This document shows positions 51,993-63,255 of a stretch of 64,000 nt of DNA, one piece after another. The notes beneath the pieces were generated by a model. The model did not search any database and was not told where the DNA came from. It saw only the letters and a program-made list of their open reading frames with translations. The position numbers and the translations under genes are program-made. The stretch's first letter is position 1; the number at the start of each line of letters is the position of its first letter. Origin of the DNA: Buddleja alternifolia (taxonomy: Eukaryota > Streptophyta > Magnoliopsida > Lamiales > Scrophulariaceae); assembly GCA_019426215.1 (NCBI GenBank), contig CM033394.1, positions 186,001 through 250,000 of the forward strand, read 5' to 3'.

Positions 51993-53861
51993 ATGGCCGA
52001 TCTAGGCCCCGGCCAACCGCCTCCGGCGACGGCCATAGGGGACCGAATGAATAAGAAACTGAAGAGGGTCTTCCCCGAAGATGATAATACGCAAGAGAAT
52101 GACCAGGACATGGAGAAAAGGGATGAACCCACAACCAATGTAAATCGCCCAAACGTGTGGCAAACAGCACAGTAACGGGAATCATGGGAAAGAAGGAAAT
52201 CTCCACCAGCCTTCTATAGCGGCGAGGGCGAGGAAGATGACCAAATCAGAAGCAATGATGAGATGGAAGATCCTCATGACCAATCAGAAAAAGATTTGGA
52301 GGATGAATCGCCATGGCCAGTGGTCATCTTCCAAAAAGATGAGATTCGGGAGATGGCTGCCCCGTACCGATGCGCACTCGCGGTGAAAGTTATAGGCCGT
52401 ACGGTAGGGCTTGCGATGCTTAAGCAAAAGATGAAGGCGTTATGGCAGATTCAATATGATCTCAAACCCGTTGATATTGGTAACGACTTCTACCTAATTC
52501 GATTTCACTCTAAAGAAGAGTATGATAATGTTCTCAACAATGGTCCATGGATGATTATGGGCCACTATCTTACGGTTCGTAAATGGGATCCGGATTTTGA
52601 ACTAAAAACAGCAAAGATTCATTCAACTCTTGCATGGATTCGATTCCCGGACTTGCCGATCCACTTTTTCAATACCAAGGCTTTAACTCGCTTAGGGGAG
52701 AAGATCGGACGGGTGATAAAAATCGACAAACACACCGAAGAATCTTTACGTGGAAGATATGCCCATGTTTGCGTGGAGATTGATCTGGCAAAACCGATTA
52801 CACCCTTTATCCGGATTAACAAGCGTCTCCAAGTTATCGAATATGAGGGGCTGAACATGATTTGTTTCGGCTGCGGAGCCTATGGACACCGCAAGGAAAC
52901 ATGTGGCGCCGGAAATTATAACAAGGACACTGCCCCTAACTCAGCTAGCGGAGGAGCCCCGAAAAATCCTAACGCTGCCCCGCCATGCACCTATGGGACA
53001 TGGAATATCGTTCAACCAAGAACCCGTTGGACAACTCAACCGAAAACTACTGCCGGGGAAGGAAAAGATAATTTGGAAAGTCCCCAATTTATTTTTGGGA
53101 AGGAGACCAACAAGTCGGGATATGATTTACGTACCAAAAATAACCATGCTGACTCAAGTAAGGGTAATAATTCCAGGGAAGGAAAAGAGCCTTCAGCACA
53201 TCAGAATAATAAAACAGTGGGTAGCGGAAAACAGCAGGTTACTGGATCACGGTTTGAGGCCCTTTATGAAGAGGAGGTAGTCCAGGAGCAAGAAGAGGAG
53301 AAGGAGGCCCAAACAGAGAGAACTTTCTTTCTTAGCCCAGCTGGAGGCCCTAGTGACAACACCAAAGCCAAACCAAGAAAGTCTCACAAAAAAAGATACC
53401 CAAACAAGCCCACCCAAAAGTTAAACATAAGCCTAGCCCAAACACCTAAAATAGCCCAAGGTAACTCTTATCCTATTACTCACAATAAAATCAACCCAAT
53501 CCCTCTCACCAAGCCTGGCCTGTCGGAGCCTACTCCCCATCAACCCAGTAACCCAAATCAACTGCCCCGTGACCCGGTCCAGCTATCAGACCCAGCTCAA
53601 TATTATCCTAACCACATTACTGAGCCGCCTTACTCGAATATACCATCAGACTTTTTGTCAGAGCTGGGTAATCAGTCAGCCCTCCACTCCATTGACAATC
53701 CCCCACCTCCTCCTCCGGCATACTACAGCGGTGATACAACTTTAGAAGAAGACAATGACAGTAACTCCTCGATGGATGACGAGGAGGGCAGCTGGAAACG
53801 CATCGATGGCGATATAATCGTGGCACTTCGTTCACGTGACTTTGTAGTTGAGGATAATTAA
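51993..53861 (+). pseudogene. LINE ORF1 (DUF4283 + CCHC), one in-frame stop
   Basis: RNA-binding ORF1 protein of a plant L1 LINE. ATG at 51993 opens MADLGPGQPPPATAIGDRM. An in-frame TAA at 52173-52175 interrupts it, and 52263-53861 (532 codons) continues in the same frame. A DUF4283 region follows (VIGRTVGLAMLKQKMKALW to NGPWMIMGHYLTVRKW). A CCHC knuckle, CFGCGAYGHRKETC, sits at about 52864-52905, then a hydrophilic proline-rich tail. Except for the stop the frame is clean. The solo LTR begins 34 bases after its end. Confidence 0.88.
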
Positions 53862-53894
53862 CCCAATTTTTCTTTTTTTTTCCCTTAAGCTTTG

Positions 53895-55567
53895 TGATAA
53901 GAGGCATTTTTACGTGTTTTTAAGCCCCTTTGCGTTTATGTCTTAGGTTCATTTATCGCTTGATTCTTGCCACATGTGCGTTTAATTCGTGCATTAAGTG
54001 ATTTCAGGTCTTAAATGGATACAATCAAAGAACGGGATGAAAAATGACGTATAAAACAAGTTTAGGCCAAATGTCTATGCACTCCTACGCCTAGGCGCCA
54101 TCTTGCCCACGCCCGGGCGCCGTTTCAGCACCACTTTCCACGTTTGAGCGCTTTTTCCGTATGTTTAGAGACCGAATTGGATGAAGTTTCCTTCTACAAA
54201 GTTGTAGAACTATGTGTTAGCTTCAAATGAGGACTTGAATCATCCAAATCGGAGTTTTGTGGAGAGAGTTATGAAGGAAATACAAATACTGCGCCAGACA
54301 GAGGCAAATACTCCGAACATTCTGATTTGGGCGCCCGAGCGCCATAAAACCCGCGCCTAGGCGTGGACACATCCGAGATTTGATTCCTTTCAGCCAAAAG
54401 ATCATCATTTGATGGGGGAATGGAAGATTTAAAGCCAAGAGGTCATCACATGTATGGGGGGGATGTCATAAGTATGTTTCTTACTAGATCTACTTTTGGG
54501 AATTTTATACTACTCACTTTAAGAGTAGAGGAGGGGACACTAGGGGGGACATACACATGAGGGGCTGATTTGTGGTGGTCTTCTTAAGGGATCCTAGGGG
54601 GCAATTGACCGATCATCTTGGAGAGAAAGGGAGAGAGAGGCATTGGATCCATCACTTTTCACTCATCATCATTCATCACCATATTTCTTCATGACTTTTG
54701 GAGGGGAACAAAGAGGGAGGAGCTAAGGATTGAAGATCAAGAGCAAAGATCCATCATCAATCAATTGAGGGAGTTTTAATTATTTGCATTTACATGTTTA
54801 TTTCCATGAGTATGTATATGTTTGTATTAGATTTTCTTAAGGCTTTGATGAGAGGCTAATATTGTAGAACTAAGGCCATGTGAAGGCCAAATTTATGAAT
54901 CAATATATGTGAAGTTGCTCTTTGTATTAATTCTCCTATTGCTTTGTGTGTTAATTCTATGCTTTTATTCCAATCATGTGTTTGATCACCATATGCTTGC
55001 TATCTTGCCTAATCTAGTTGTTCGAGAGAAAATAGATTAGGGTGCAAGAGAATTAACACATCATCCGAAACAAATGAGGGATTGCCCTAGAAATAGGTAA
55101 AGATTCCCGGGTGTTGTTAGCCGGATTCGTTCGGGGAAGCTCTAGAACGTTAATGCGTGATTTTTGATTAGATTCTCGGATAGACATATTTAGAGAACCG
55201 TCAATTAATCATAGGATTATTATGTGCCGAGACATCGGGTAATAGTTAATTTAGGAGTTTCCACCAAAGCAATAGGAGTCTAATAATTCGAAGAGTAGTT
55301 CATATATATTGACGAGTAGATTTGGTTGTAGCATGTGCCTTAGTCATTTTATCATACGTGAGATTTAATTCATAGCTTGTTCCCTCCTTTGATCTTTCGT
55401 TTACTTAATTGTTTTCCTCTTGCTTTACTTTAATTGTCTTTACTTTCATTAAAATCATAAACTAGAATTCAAGTCTCCGTGGTTCGACAACCCGGACTTT
55501 TAGTCCACTTTATTACTACCACGACTAGTACACTTGCTATCAAAGCACGTTAAGTTTTAGCGTGTCA
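53895..55567 (+). mobile_element. Athila solo LTR with perfect target duplication
   Basis: 1673 bp, TGATAAGAGG to AGCGTGTCA, highly similar to the LTRs at 22801 and 33894. Flanked by CTTTG at 53890-53894 and at 55568-55572. No internal Athila sequence remains, so it is the product of LTR-LTR recombination. It sits exactly in the spacer between LINE ORF1 and ORF2 and post-dates the LINE. Confidence 0.95.
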
Positions 55568-55623
55568 CTTTGTCTTTTTATTTATGCTGCTTTGCTTAAT
55601 ATCCCCTTCTAATTTAGTAATTA

Positions 55624-58600
55624 ATGAATTCTAATATTATCGTATGGAATTACAGGGGTGCCGGTAAACCCGAGTTGGTTGGCCTCCTCTCAGAGTTAAT
55701 GCGTGTTCACAATCCGCACATTCTTGTGTTACTTGAAACTAGAGTCTCAGGCGATAAAACAGATGGTATTCTCCGAAGAACTCGGTTTGACAGAGTGGAG
55801 CGAGTTGAAGCCCGTGGGTTCGTGGGTGGGATTTGGGTGTTTTGGAATTCTGGGGATATTCAGTTAGAAATTCTTGACGCCAATGATCAATGTATTACTG
55901 CTATTGTTCGTCGTTTCGGGAATAGTGACTGGGTCTTTACAGCTATTTATGCCAGTCCTCAGTCGTAGATGCGTAGATATCTCTGGGAGTATATTTCGAA
56001 CATCGCTAACTTCATTCGCGGTCCTTGGATGCTTATGGGGGATATGAATGTGGTGACCAATAATTCGGAGAAAACCAGTGGAGCGGTGGTTGATTACAAG
56101 AAATGTCGGGAGTTTATTGAGTGTATGGATATTTGCGGGTTTATTGATCTCAAATTCTCTGGTGATCCCTATACCTGGGCCAAAGGAGGGAATTCTCCCC
56201 TCCTCGAGCGTCTAGACCGAGCTATCTGCAATAGTGAATGGAAAACGATTTTCCCAGCTGCTACCATTAGGCATTTACCGCGTATTGGGTCAGACCACTC
56301 CCCGCTATTACTTACTTTTGAGTATGACACCGGTCCTTGGAATATGAATAAACCATAACGGATACAACTGGCTTGGTTTACTGACCCAACTTTCACGAAA
56401 CTTATTTCGGATAAGTGGGTGGGGACAACTGGACAGGCTATTCATGATCGCATTCGGGATATCAGGGAACAAACTTCTACGTGGAGTAAGGAGGTGTTTG
56501 GCAATATTTTCAAGCGTAAAAGGGAGTTGATGGCCAGAATTGAGGGGATTCAACGTGCTCAGAGCCGGGGGTTTAATAATTATTTACAGAAGTTAGATAT
56601 GAAGCTTAAAAGGCAATACTTTGATACTCTTCGACAGGAGGAGCTTTTGTGGGAACAGAAAGCTAGGGTCCAATGGCTTAAAGCAGGGGATATGAACATG
56701 AGTTTTTTTCATACAGGCGCAGCTACTCGGCAGGGTAAGTCTAGGATCAAGGCCTTAATGAGAGATGACGGAACCTGGGAACATGATGCGCACAATCTTC
56801 AGAAGATGGCTACTAATTTTTACAGTGAGCTTTATGGCTCGACGGAGCCGGTCTCCTCCTACACTAGAACAGAGGGGTTCCCGTGTCTTAATTCAGATCA
56901 AATTGATCTTCTTAGTGCTCCGGTTACCAAGGAGGAAGTCAAAAAAGCCCTGTGGGATATGCACCCAACCAAGGCTCCAGGCCTCGATGGTCTCCCTCCT
57001 ATCTTCGTTCAAAAAAGTTGGAGCTCAGTCGGTGATGCGGTCTTTCATACGGTGAGCACGGCTCTCCGCACTAGTATGGTAGAACCAAATATTAACGAGT
57101 CTTTGATTGTTTTAGTTCCTAAAGAGCAAAATCCAACACATCTCTCTAAATTTAGACCAATTAGCCTTTGCAATGTTATTCTCAAAATTATTACTAAAAC
57201 AATGGCCAATAGACTCCGTACTTTAATGAACTCTTTGATTCCTCAAACGCAGAGTAGCTTCATTAAAGGACGGCAGACTGTGGACAATATTATCATTACC
57301 CAGGAGCTTATTCACTCTAAGAATCTGCTCAAGGGTGAAAAAGGATATTTTATTGCAAAAATTGATTTTGAGAAGGCCTATGACAGGGTTGATTGGTCCT
57401 TTTTACGAAATGTGTTGAATGAGATGAAGTTTCCCGTGTCTTGGACCAACCTTATTTTGGATTGCACTTCCACCGCCCGACTGTCTTTGGAATGGGAAGG
57501 TGACTGAGTGGTTCAATCCGGAACGAGGACTAAGACAGGGAGACCCCCTTTCTCCTTATCTGTTTGTTTTTTGTGTGCAGAAGCTAGGTACCCTCATCGA
57601 TAATGCGGTTAGAAGTCGTCATTGGCACCCGGTTCCGTCTTCCCGTATGGGTCCTAGAGTCTCCCACCTCATGTTTGCAGATGACCTCATTTTATTTAGG
57701 GAAGCTTCGGATACTCAGGCCCGTGTTATCAAGGATATCCTCGGTCATCATTGCAATATGTTGGGCAAATCAGTTAACTACCAGAAGTCCAAGATCTTCT
57801 TTTCGCGAAATGTCCCTGGGAATCTGTCTATGGATATTGGTAGACTTGCAAATTTGGAAATTACGCGGGATTTGGATCGTTATCTAGGTGCCCCAGTTCA
57901 CCACTCGAGACCGGTTCATCAGAAATATACTTTTATTGTGGAGAAAGTTCGCAGGAAGCTGAAAGGTTGGAAGCTAAAAAAGCTCTCACTTGCGGGCAGA
58001 ACCACGCTGGTTAAATCTATCACCGAAACCATTCCATCATATTTTATGCAGACTTCTAAAATTCCGATTGGGATTTGTGACGAGATCGAGAAACTTAATC
58101 GTCATTTTCTTTGGGGAGGCACGGATGAGGTGCGTCGGATGTACATGATTTCCTGGGATCGGGTCTACCAGAGTAAAATAAAGGGAGGATTAGGGCTTCG
58201 TCGGATTCGGGAAATGAACTTAACTCTATTGGGAAAACTAGGATGGCAGCTTATTCAGAACGACACGAAGCTTTGGGTCCAGGTCTTACGCCATAAATAC
58301 TTAGTCGGTCGAAGTGGCACAAATTGGCGTCGGACTTCGTATACGTGGAAAAGTATTTAGGAAGCTCTACCTATGCTAGAACAGGGCTTGATGTGGAAAG
58401 TGGGGAATGGTGACACGGTGAGGTTCTGGGAAGACCATTGGATTGGGGCTTCTAGTTTAAGACACAGACTCGGGGAATCTCTTAATCACAACTCGGCTTC
58501 TCGTACCGTTTCTAGCTACTGGATTGTAGGGCAAGGTTGGAACTGGGATGAGATTGGGACCATCTCAGATGAGATCAAACATGAGCTCGACTTGATAGAT

Positions 58601-59752
58601 ATGGAGTGCTATATTGATCAAGAGGATACGCCTATCTGGCGCTATACCCCATCCGGAGTTTACTCGTGTAAGAGTGCGTATGAGGTCTTGACGGGGGCAA
58701 ATTTGAGAGGGCAGGAGGAGGAGAACTGGCGTCGTCTTTGGAAGATTCGAGGGGCCTACAGAAGAAAGTTTACCATTTGGATGCTCCGACAAGATAAACT
58801 TCTTACTGCAGAGAAGCTTCATCACCGTGGGTTAATCCACAACGCGGGATGCAAATTTTGTGGGAATAGGGTTGATAGTAATATGCATGCTCTTTGGGAT
58901 TGTCCTTGGAGTACCAATGCTTGGAGACAAGTCCTTCTGCCACATCAAGTCGACATGTTCTTCACTCTTAACCTTAAGGCTTGGGTAGACTGGAATATCT
59001 CGCAGCCGGTGGGCTATCAAGTAAGTAATGTTAAGTGACCCACTACTTTTACTGAAATGGTAAACTTTCTTTGGCAGGAACGGAATCGAGCATGGCACGA
59101 CGAGGAAGGATCTACGCCTCAACTTCACTGGCCTATGGTTATCCAACGAATTCACGAGGCTTGGAAACTAGATGATCATATTTGTGACCCAGAGACTTCG
59201 TCTAGATCAGTTCAAGTTGGTTGGAAGAAACCTAAACCTGGTGAGGTTAAAGTCAATGTTGATGCTGCTCTATCGATGCAACAGCACCAAAATTCTACAG
59301 AAGCTTGTGTTGGGGGTCTTGCGCGCGATTCTAGTGGTCAGTGGCGCAAAGGATTTCTCGGTTGGGTCAAGGCATAATCGGTGCTGCGTGCTGAACTTTT
59401 GGCTATTCATCATGGACTGGAGTTGGCTTGGGAGCTGCATGGGCATGTAGTGTGTGTCGAAACTGACTCCAAGGCTGCCATCGAGAGTATTCGGGAGACA
59501 ACTTTCTCTCATCAAGATTTTGATGTTATTGCAAGCATTCGCAGAAGTTTAGCCAGGGCTTGGAAGGCAGACATTACTCATGTTTATAGAGAGGTGAATA
59601 GAGCGGCGGATTTCATGGCTAAACAAGGGTTTACTCAAAACGTAACCACCATTGCGCGGCCTCTTACTAATCTTGAGGACTTCCTAGAACAAGATAGAGG
59701 GGACGTTACATGGCAGAGAGTAGTCATTGAAGGTACCGGTATGTCGGGTTAA
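55624..59752 (+). pseudogene. LINE ORF2: endonuclease, RT, zf-RVT, RNase H
   Basis: ATG at 55624. AP-type endonuclease: IIVWNYRGAGKPE, LLETRVSG, MGDMNVV, SDHSPLLL. RT: LVPKEQNPTHLSKFRPISLC, KIDFEKAYDRVDW, GLRQGDPLSPYLF, FADDLILF (about 57674). zf-RVT: CKFCGNRVDSNMHALWDC (about 58849-58902). The C-terminal RNase H of plant L1s (VNVDAALS, ELLAIHHGLELAW, ETDSKAAIES, REVNRAADFMA) covers about 59250-59640. In-frame stops at 55966, 56356, 58358, 59036 and 59375, and one frameshift near 57485, break it. Overall length and domain order are complete, so this was a full-length insertion that later decayed. Confidence 0.92.
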
Positions 59753-59781
59753 TTCATTAGGGTCCCCCCCTTCTCCCCGTT

Positions 59782-59786
<5 letters not shown>

Positions 59787-59822
<36 letters not shown>
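59787..59822. repeat. (TA)n tract at the LINE 3' end
   Basis: About 18 TA units directly after the LINE 3' untranslated segment; probably an eroded or expanded 3' tail. Confidence 0.85.
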
Positions 59823-59825
<3 letters not shown>

Positions 59826-61234
59826 CAGCTTACCATCAAAACATACTTAAGCCTAACAAATTTTATATGCAGCATTCGAAATTATTGATAAAATGAGCAA
59901 GTATTCTTCATGCATGATATTTTTCCATTTCAGTAGAAAGTTCAAAATAAAAGAGATTTGTTATTTTTAAGTTTTAAATTGTGTTACTTGTTCGTATATA
60001 CTTTGTTATTTGTTACTGAGTGAAAGGTAATTTTCAATATACATAAATTTATTCACATGAGTGTGATGAATCGTCTTATCACGATCTGAATATTCTAGTT
60101 TTTTTTTAACTTCAAATTAAAAAGAACCTTTGAGAAGTTAAGATGAAGGAATTGCACTCAGAATAGCAGAAAGATGTCCAATATCCCTTCTATTATATCA
60201 CGCTGCTGCTGATGATGATGATGATGCTGCTGCAAATACAAGACATCTGTATGTATTATGATATAAATCTCTTACTTCTACTCTTTAGCTTTTCATGAAC
60301 CTATTCAATATTGACATCCAAATCCCCATTCAATATCTCAAAGTATTGCTATCATCAGGGTTGGTGGACTGGATTCGTCTCTGAGCTCACTCAGTCATAT
60401 AAATTCTCCATTTTCTCCCCTGGGGAACACACGAACTCGTCCCATGTCTATACTCTTGTCTGTTGTTGTCCCACACCAAGCCTAACTCTCTTGTCTGCTC
60501 TTGTATAACTCTCTTTCAATTCCATCTCATTGGAGGCCGCTATTTCAACCTAGAGAAGCAAATATTTTATAGAATGATCATGTAAACAGACGACTCTTCA
60601 ACATTTTAAACAATGTTAATTTGAAACAGTTAGTTCCTCTTTTATCTTTTTGTTGTCAGATGGGTGGTAACAAGGGAAAACTCTTGGGTGCACCCAGTGT
60701 GGAACCCATTTAGGTGCACCAACACACATCAAAAAACAATAAAAAATCTGTTACTTCTTATTAGATTGAATACACATTGTTTATTATTTTTTGGTGTGTG
60801 TTGGTGCATCCAAACGGGTCCCACACCGGGTGCACCTAAGAATTTTTCGGTAATAAGTAATAACAGAATATCTATGGAGACAAATTAGCTTAAATCAGTT
60901 TCTTTCGGCTTCTGCTTGAAACAGAAAATCAACGACGAGATGGGAAAAGGAAGAACTATTTGCCTTCTAAACATAAATCAGTTTCTTTCGGCTTCTGCTT
61001 TACTATTTCTTTGCCACAGCTCCTCCTGTGGTGCTGCTTAATTTTCCTATAAGCCAGAATATTTTCACCAACGGTTAGGCCAGAAGTGCTCCGTCGCCCC
61101 AATTCTTTTGTGTATGTTAACTCAAACATATAACTTCAAATGAGAAAGCAAAAAAGTACCAATACCTATCCTCAATTGAATAACTAGAGTAGCAATCCAT
61201 TGGAAAAGGCAAGATCTTGTCTCCATTTATCATC
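59823..61234. other. Intergenic region with a MITE
   Basis: No gene seen. Contains a GCTGCTGATGATG-type trinucleotide repeat (about 60202-60234), the foldback MITE at 60675-60848, and a direct repeat of AAATCAGTTTCTTTCGGCTT at about 60893 and 60977. It lies downstream of the minus-strand Fip1-like gene. Confidence 0.6.
60675..60848. mobile_element. Foldback MITE, Mutator-like, 174 bp
   Basis: Almost the whole element is an inverted repeat: the left arm contains CTTGGGTGCACCCAGTGTGG, and the right arm reversed contains CTTAGGTGCACCCGGTGTGG. The arms then share ...CACCAACACACA and a CAAAAAA tract. Flanks GGTAACAAG (60666-60674) and GGTAATAAG (60849-60857) match at 8 of 9 positions, and a 9-bp duplication is the mark of Mutator-like elements. 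Confidence 0.75.
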
Positions 61235-63255
61235 CTACACTGTGTTTTCTGTATTTCGCTTATCTAGAAGATGGTTGGCGCATTCAGCATCTGCCAATAC
61301 ATCATCTTCTTTGACTATCTGTTCACAAAATAATTCTTTTGGCCTTAATGCAGCATGATATCAGGAAACATAAAAGGTGCAGTTTGGAACGAGTAGAAAA
61401 CTCAGTACCTCAATGATGACATCTGAATCATTTAAACCTCGATCATTTGAATCTGTAAAAGGAAGACATTCATCTACTCCTGTGTTTAATTTTACCTCAC
61501 TCCTTGTCCATTCCTGAAGTACACAACACAAAGTATTCAATAAAAACAAGATGACGATTCTAGGAAAGAATAAAAACATTATTGTTTGCTTTTTCATTGG
61601 TTTCAAAAGAAATAATGAATCAAGTAAATGTTATTAAATGAACTACAAGCTGCAAAATGATGAAAAACACACTAATGAATTGAAGAGTCATGGTTCTAGC
61701 GGATGCAGCAACGAGATTTTGGCTTGTAACATAGTTTACCTTGTGTGGCTGTATGCTTTGACCTCTGGGTATTTCACTTTGTACAGAGCTTCCCAGTTGG
61801 ACTCGTGCTTTCTAGCAAAAGGTAAAAACAAAATGGAAAATTATATGCCGCTTTCCGTCATGATACAGAAGAAGTACCAAGAATGATACTTGCCATCAGT
61901 TTGCAGTAACCCTTCCATTGATTTTCGTCCAGCCCCTAGTTAAAGAAATCTGACATGTCCACTCCAAGCTTTCTCCACGACTTTTCTTCAATATTATCAA
62001 TGTCTACATGAAATATCGTCCTGATAAGGATAGAAATTAAGATTAAATGAGACTGAATCAAATATATATTGCGGCTTTATTGCGTGTAGTCTCAAATATT
62101 TAGGCAGCACCGACAAATTAACAGATAATAAGCAGCTGTTTCTAGCAAGAAAATTTAGTACTTTGATTGCACACGATATAGTTTCGTTTGCAAATGAAAA
62201 TTATATGCAAATACTCAATGTAGCTTGTTGTTAGCAAAGAGTTATTTGTTTGAGAAAATAGAAAATTTTGATTTGGTGATGAAACCATTAATCTTCGTCG
62301 GCGCTGCAGTGCTTGTAGCTGGCATGGGTCCATTTTCATCATAAATCCTTTAGTCATTCTGTCCATCAGGCAGAAATTAGACTGCCAAAATAAGACAAAA
62401 CCGAGATAGACAGCTTAAATGGATGTTTTAACAATTTACTTACACTAGTAACACGTAAATTTGGGATAGAGCTGACAAATTCAATCATCATTTCATTAAA
62501 CATAGATGAATGCATGAAACCATAATATATAAGCAAAAAAGAAAGATACTAAAATGGGACCATACCTCGAATCCAGACAATCTTTGGCTAAAATTGAGCT
62601 TCTCCATTTCTTTTCCATTGTTTATGGACAAGGTGCTTGCCTCAGGGACAGCATCATTCTCATTTAAAATTGTCCTCAAGTGATCGCCAGCCTCATCACA
62701 TTCCTTTGCCTCTTTTACCTTATTCAAATCTGCTATGTCAATGCCATCCACGCCAGGTCCAAGCAGTTTATCAGAAAATGTATCAGCAACCAACACCTGA
62801 ATGATAGGTCGGTCCACACTCACAGTATCATTAGGCTTCTGAGCCGGTTCATCCTTGGAGCTTTTCTCATAAGTTTTATTGAGGGCCATACCAACCGCTC
62901 TCCTTTCCTTCATTACTCTGTCTGGTTTCTGCTCCAATTCAAAATCAAAGTCCATATCCCCTGTTGAATTGTCAGATCCAGTTCTAGCTTCATCATTTGT
63001 TTCCAAGTTAGTACTACAAGATAAGGCGAGTAACGATACTTGTGGATCATTAATTGGATTTATTTCTACTTTTCTTATGAATTCGTCGTCATATGCATTG
63101 TTAAGTTGTGGAGGGTGAATGGGATGTTGCAGGGAGAAGCGATTTTGGTGGATAGAGTTCTGTCCTAAGTCAGAGCAAATGGGAGAGGTCCAGTTCTCAA
63201 GAATTTCTGCACACGGCTCAGCCAATTCTTCCTCTTCATTTTCTTCTACTTCCAT
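61235..63255 (-). pseudogene. FIP1-like polyadenylation factor gene with a stop in the Fip1 motif
   Basis: Fip1 is part of the nuclear mRNA 3'-end processing complex. Proposed exons in transcript order: 62566-63255 (ATG at 63255, acidic, 230 codons, ends SGFE at a GTATGG donor), possibly 62286-62381, then 61894-62020, 61740-61811, 61409-61513 and 61235-61318 (TAG). Exon 61894-62020 carries the Fip1 motif TIFHVDIDNIEEKSWRKLGV then DMSDFFN-stop-GLDENQWKGYC, close to plant FIPS proteins. The tail IPRGQSIQ and DSDVIIEIV matches their conserved C-terminal block. TAG at 61936-61938 falls where the family has an aromatic residue. Keeping phase after the motif exon requires a GC-AG intron (CTGATG/GCAAGT). 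Exon 62286-62381 does not join the motif exon in phase, so the middle of the model is incomplete. Linking the N-terminal exon to this gene is inference. Confidence 0.62.

Larger units (their letters stand above)
51993..59822 (+). mobile_element. Full-length plant L1-type LINE, interrupted by solo LTR
   Basis: ORF1, short spacer and ORF2 in the normal order, ending in a (TA)n tail at 59787-59822. Without the solo LTR it is about 6.2 kb, normal for plant L1s. Target duplications could not be identified. The 5' UTR border is uncertain and may lie up to ~50 bases left of 51993. It separates the PICKLE-like gene from the Fip1-like gene. Confidence 0.85.

Noticed and set aside
60893..61003. Direct repeat of AAATCAGTTTCTTTCGGCTT as target duplication of a transposon
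   Set aside because: Repeat is too long and the ~60 bases between lack inverted ends; more likely a small local duplication.
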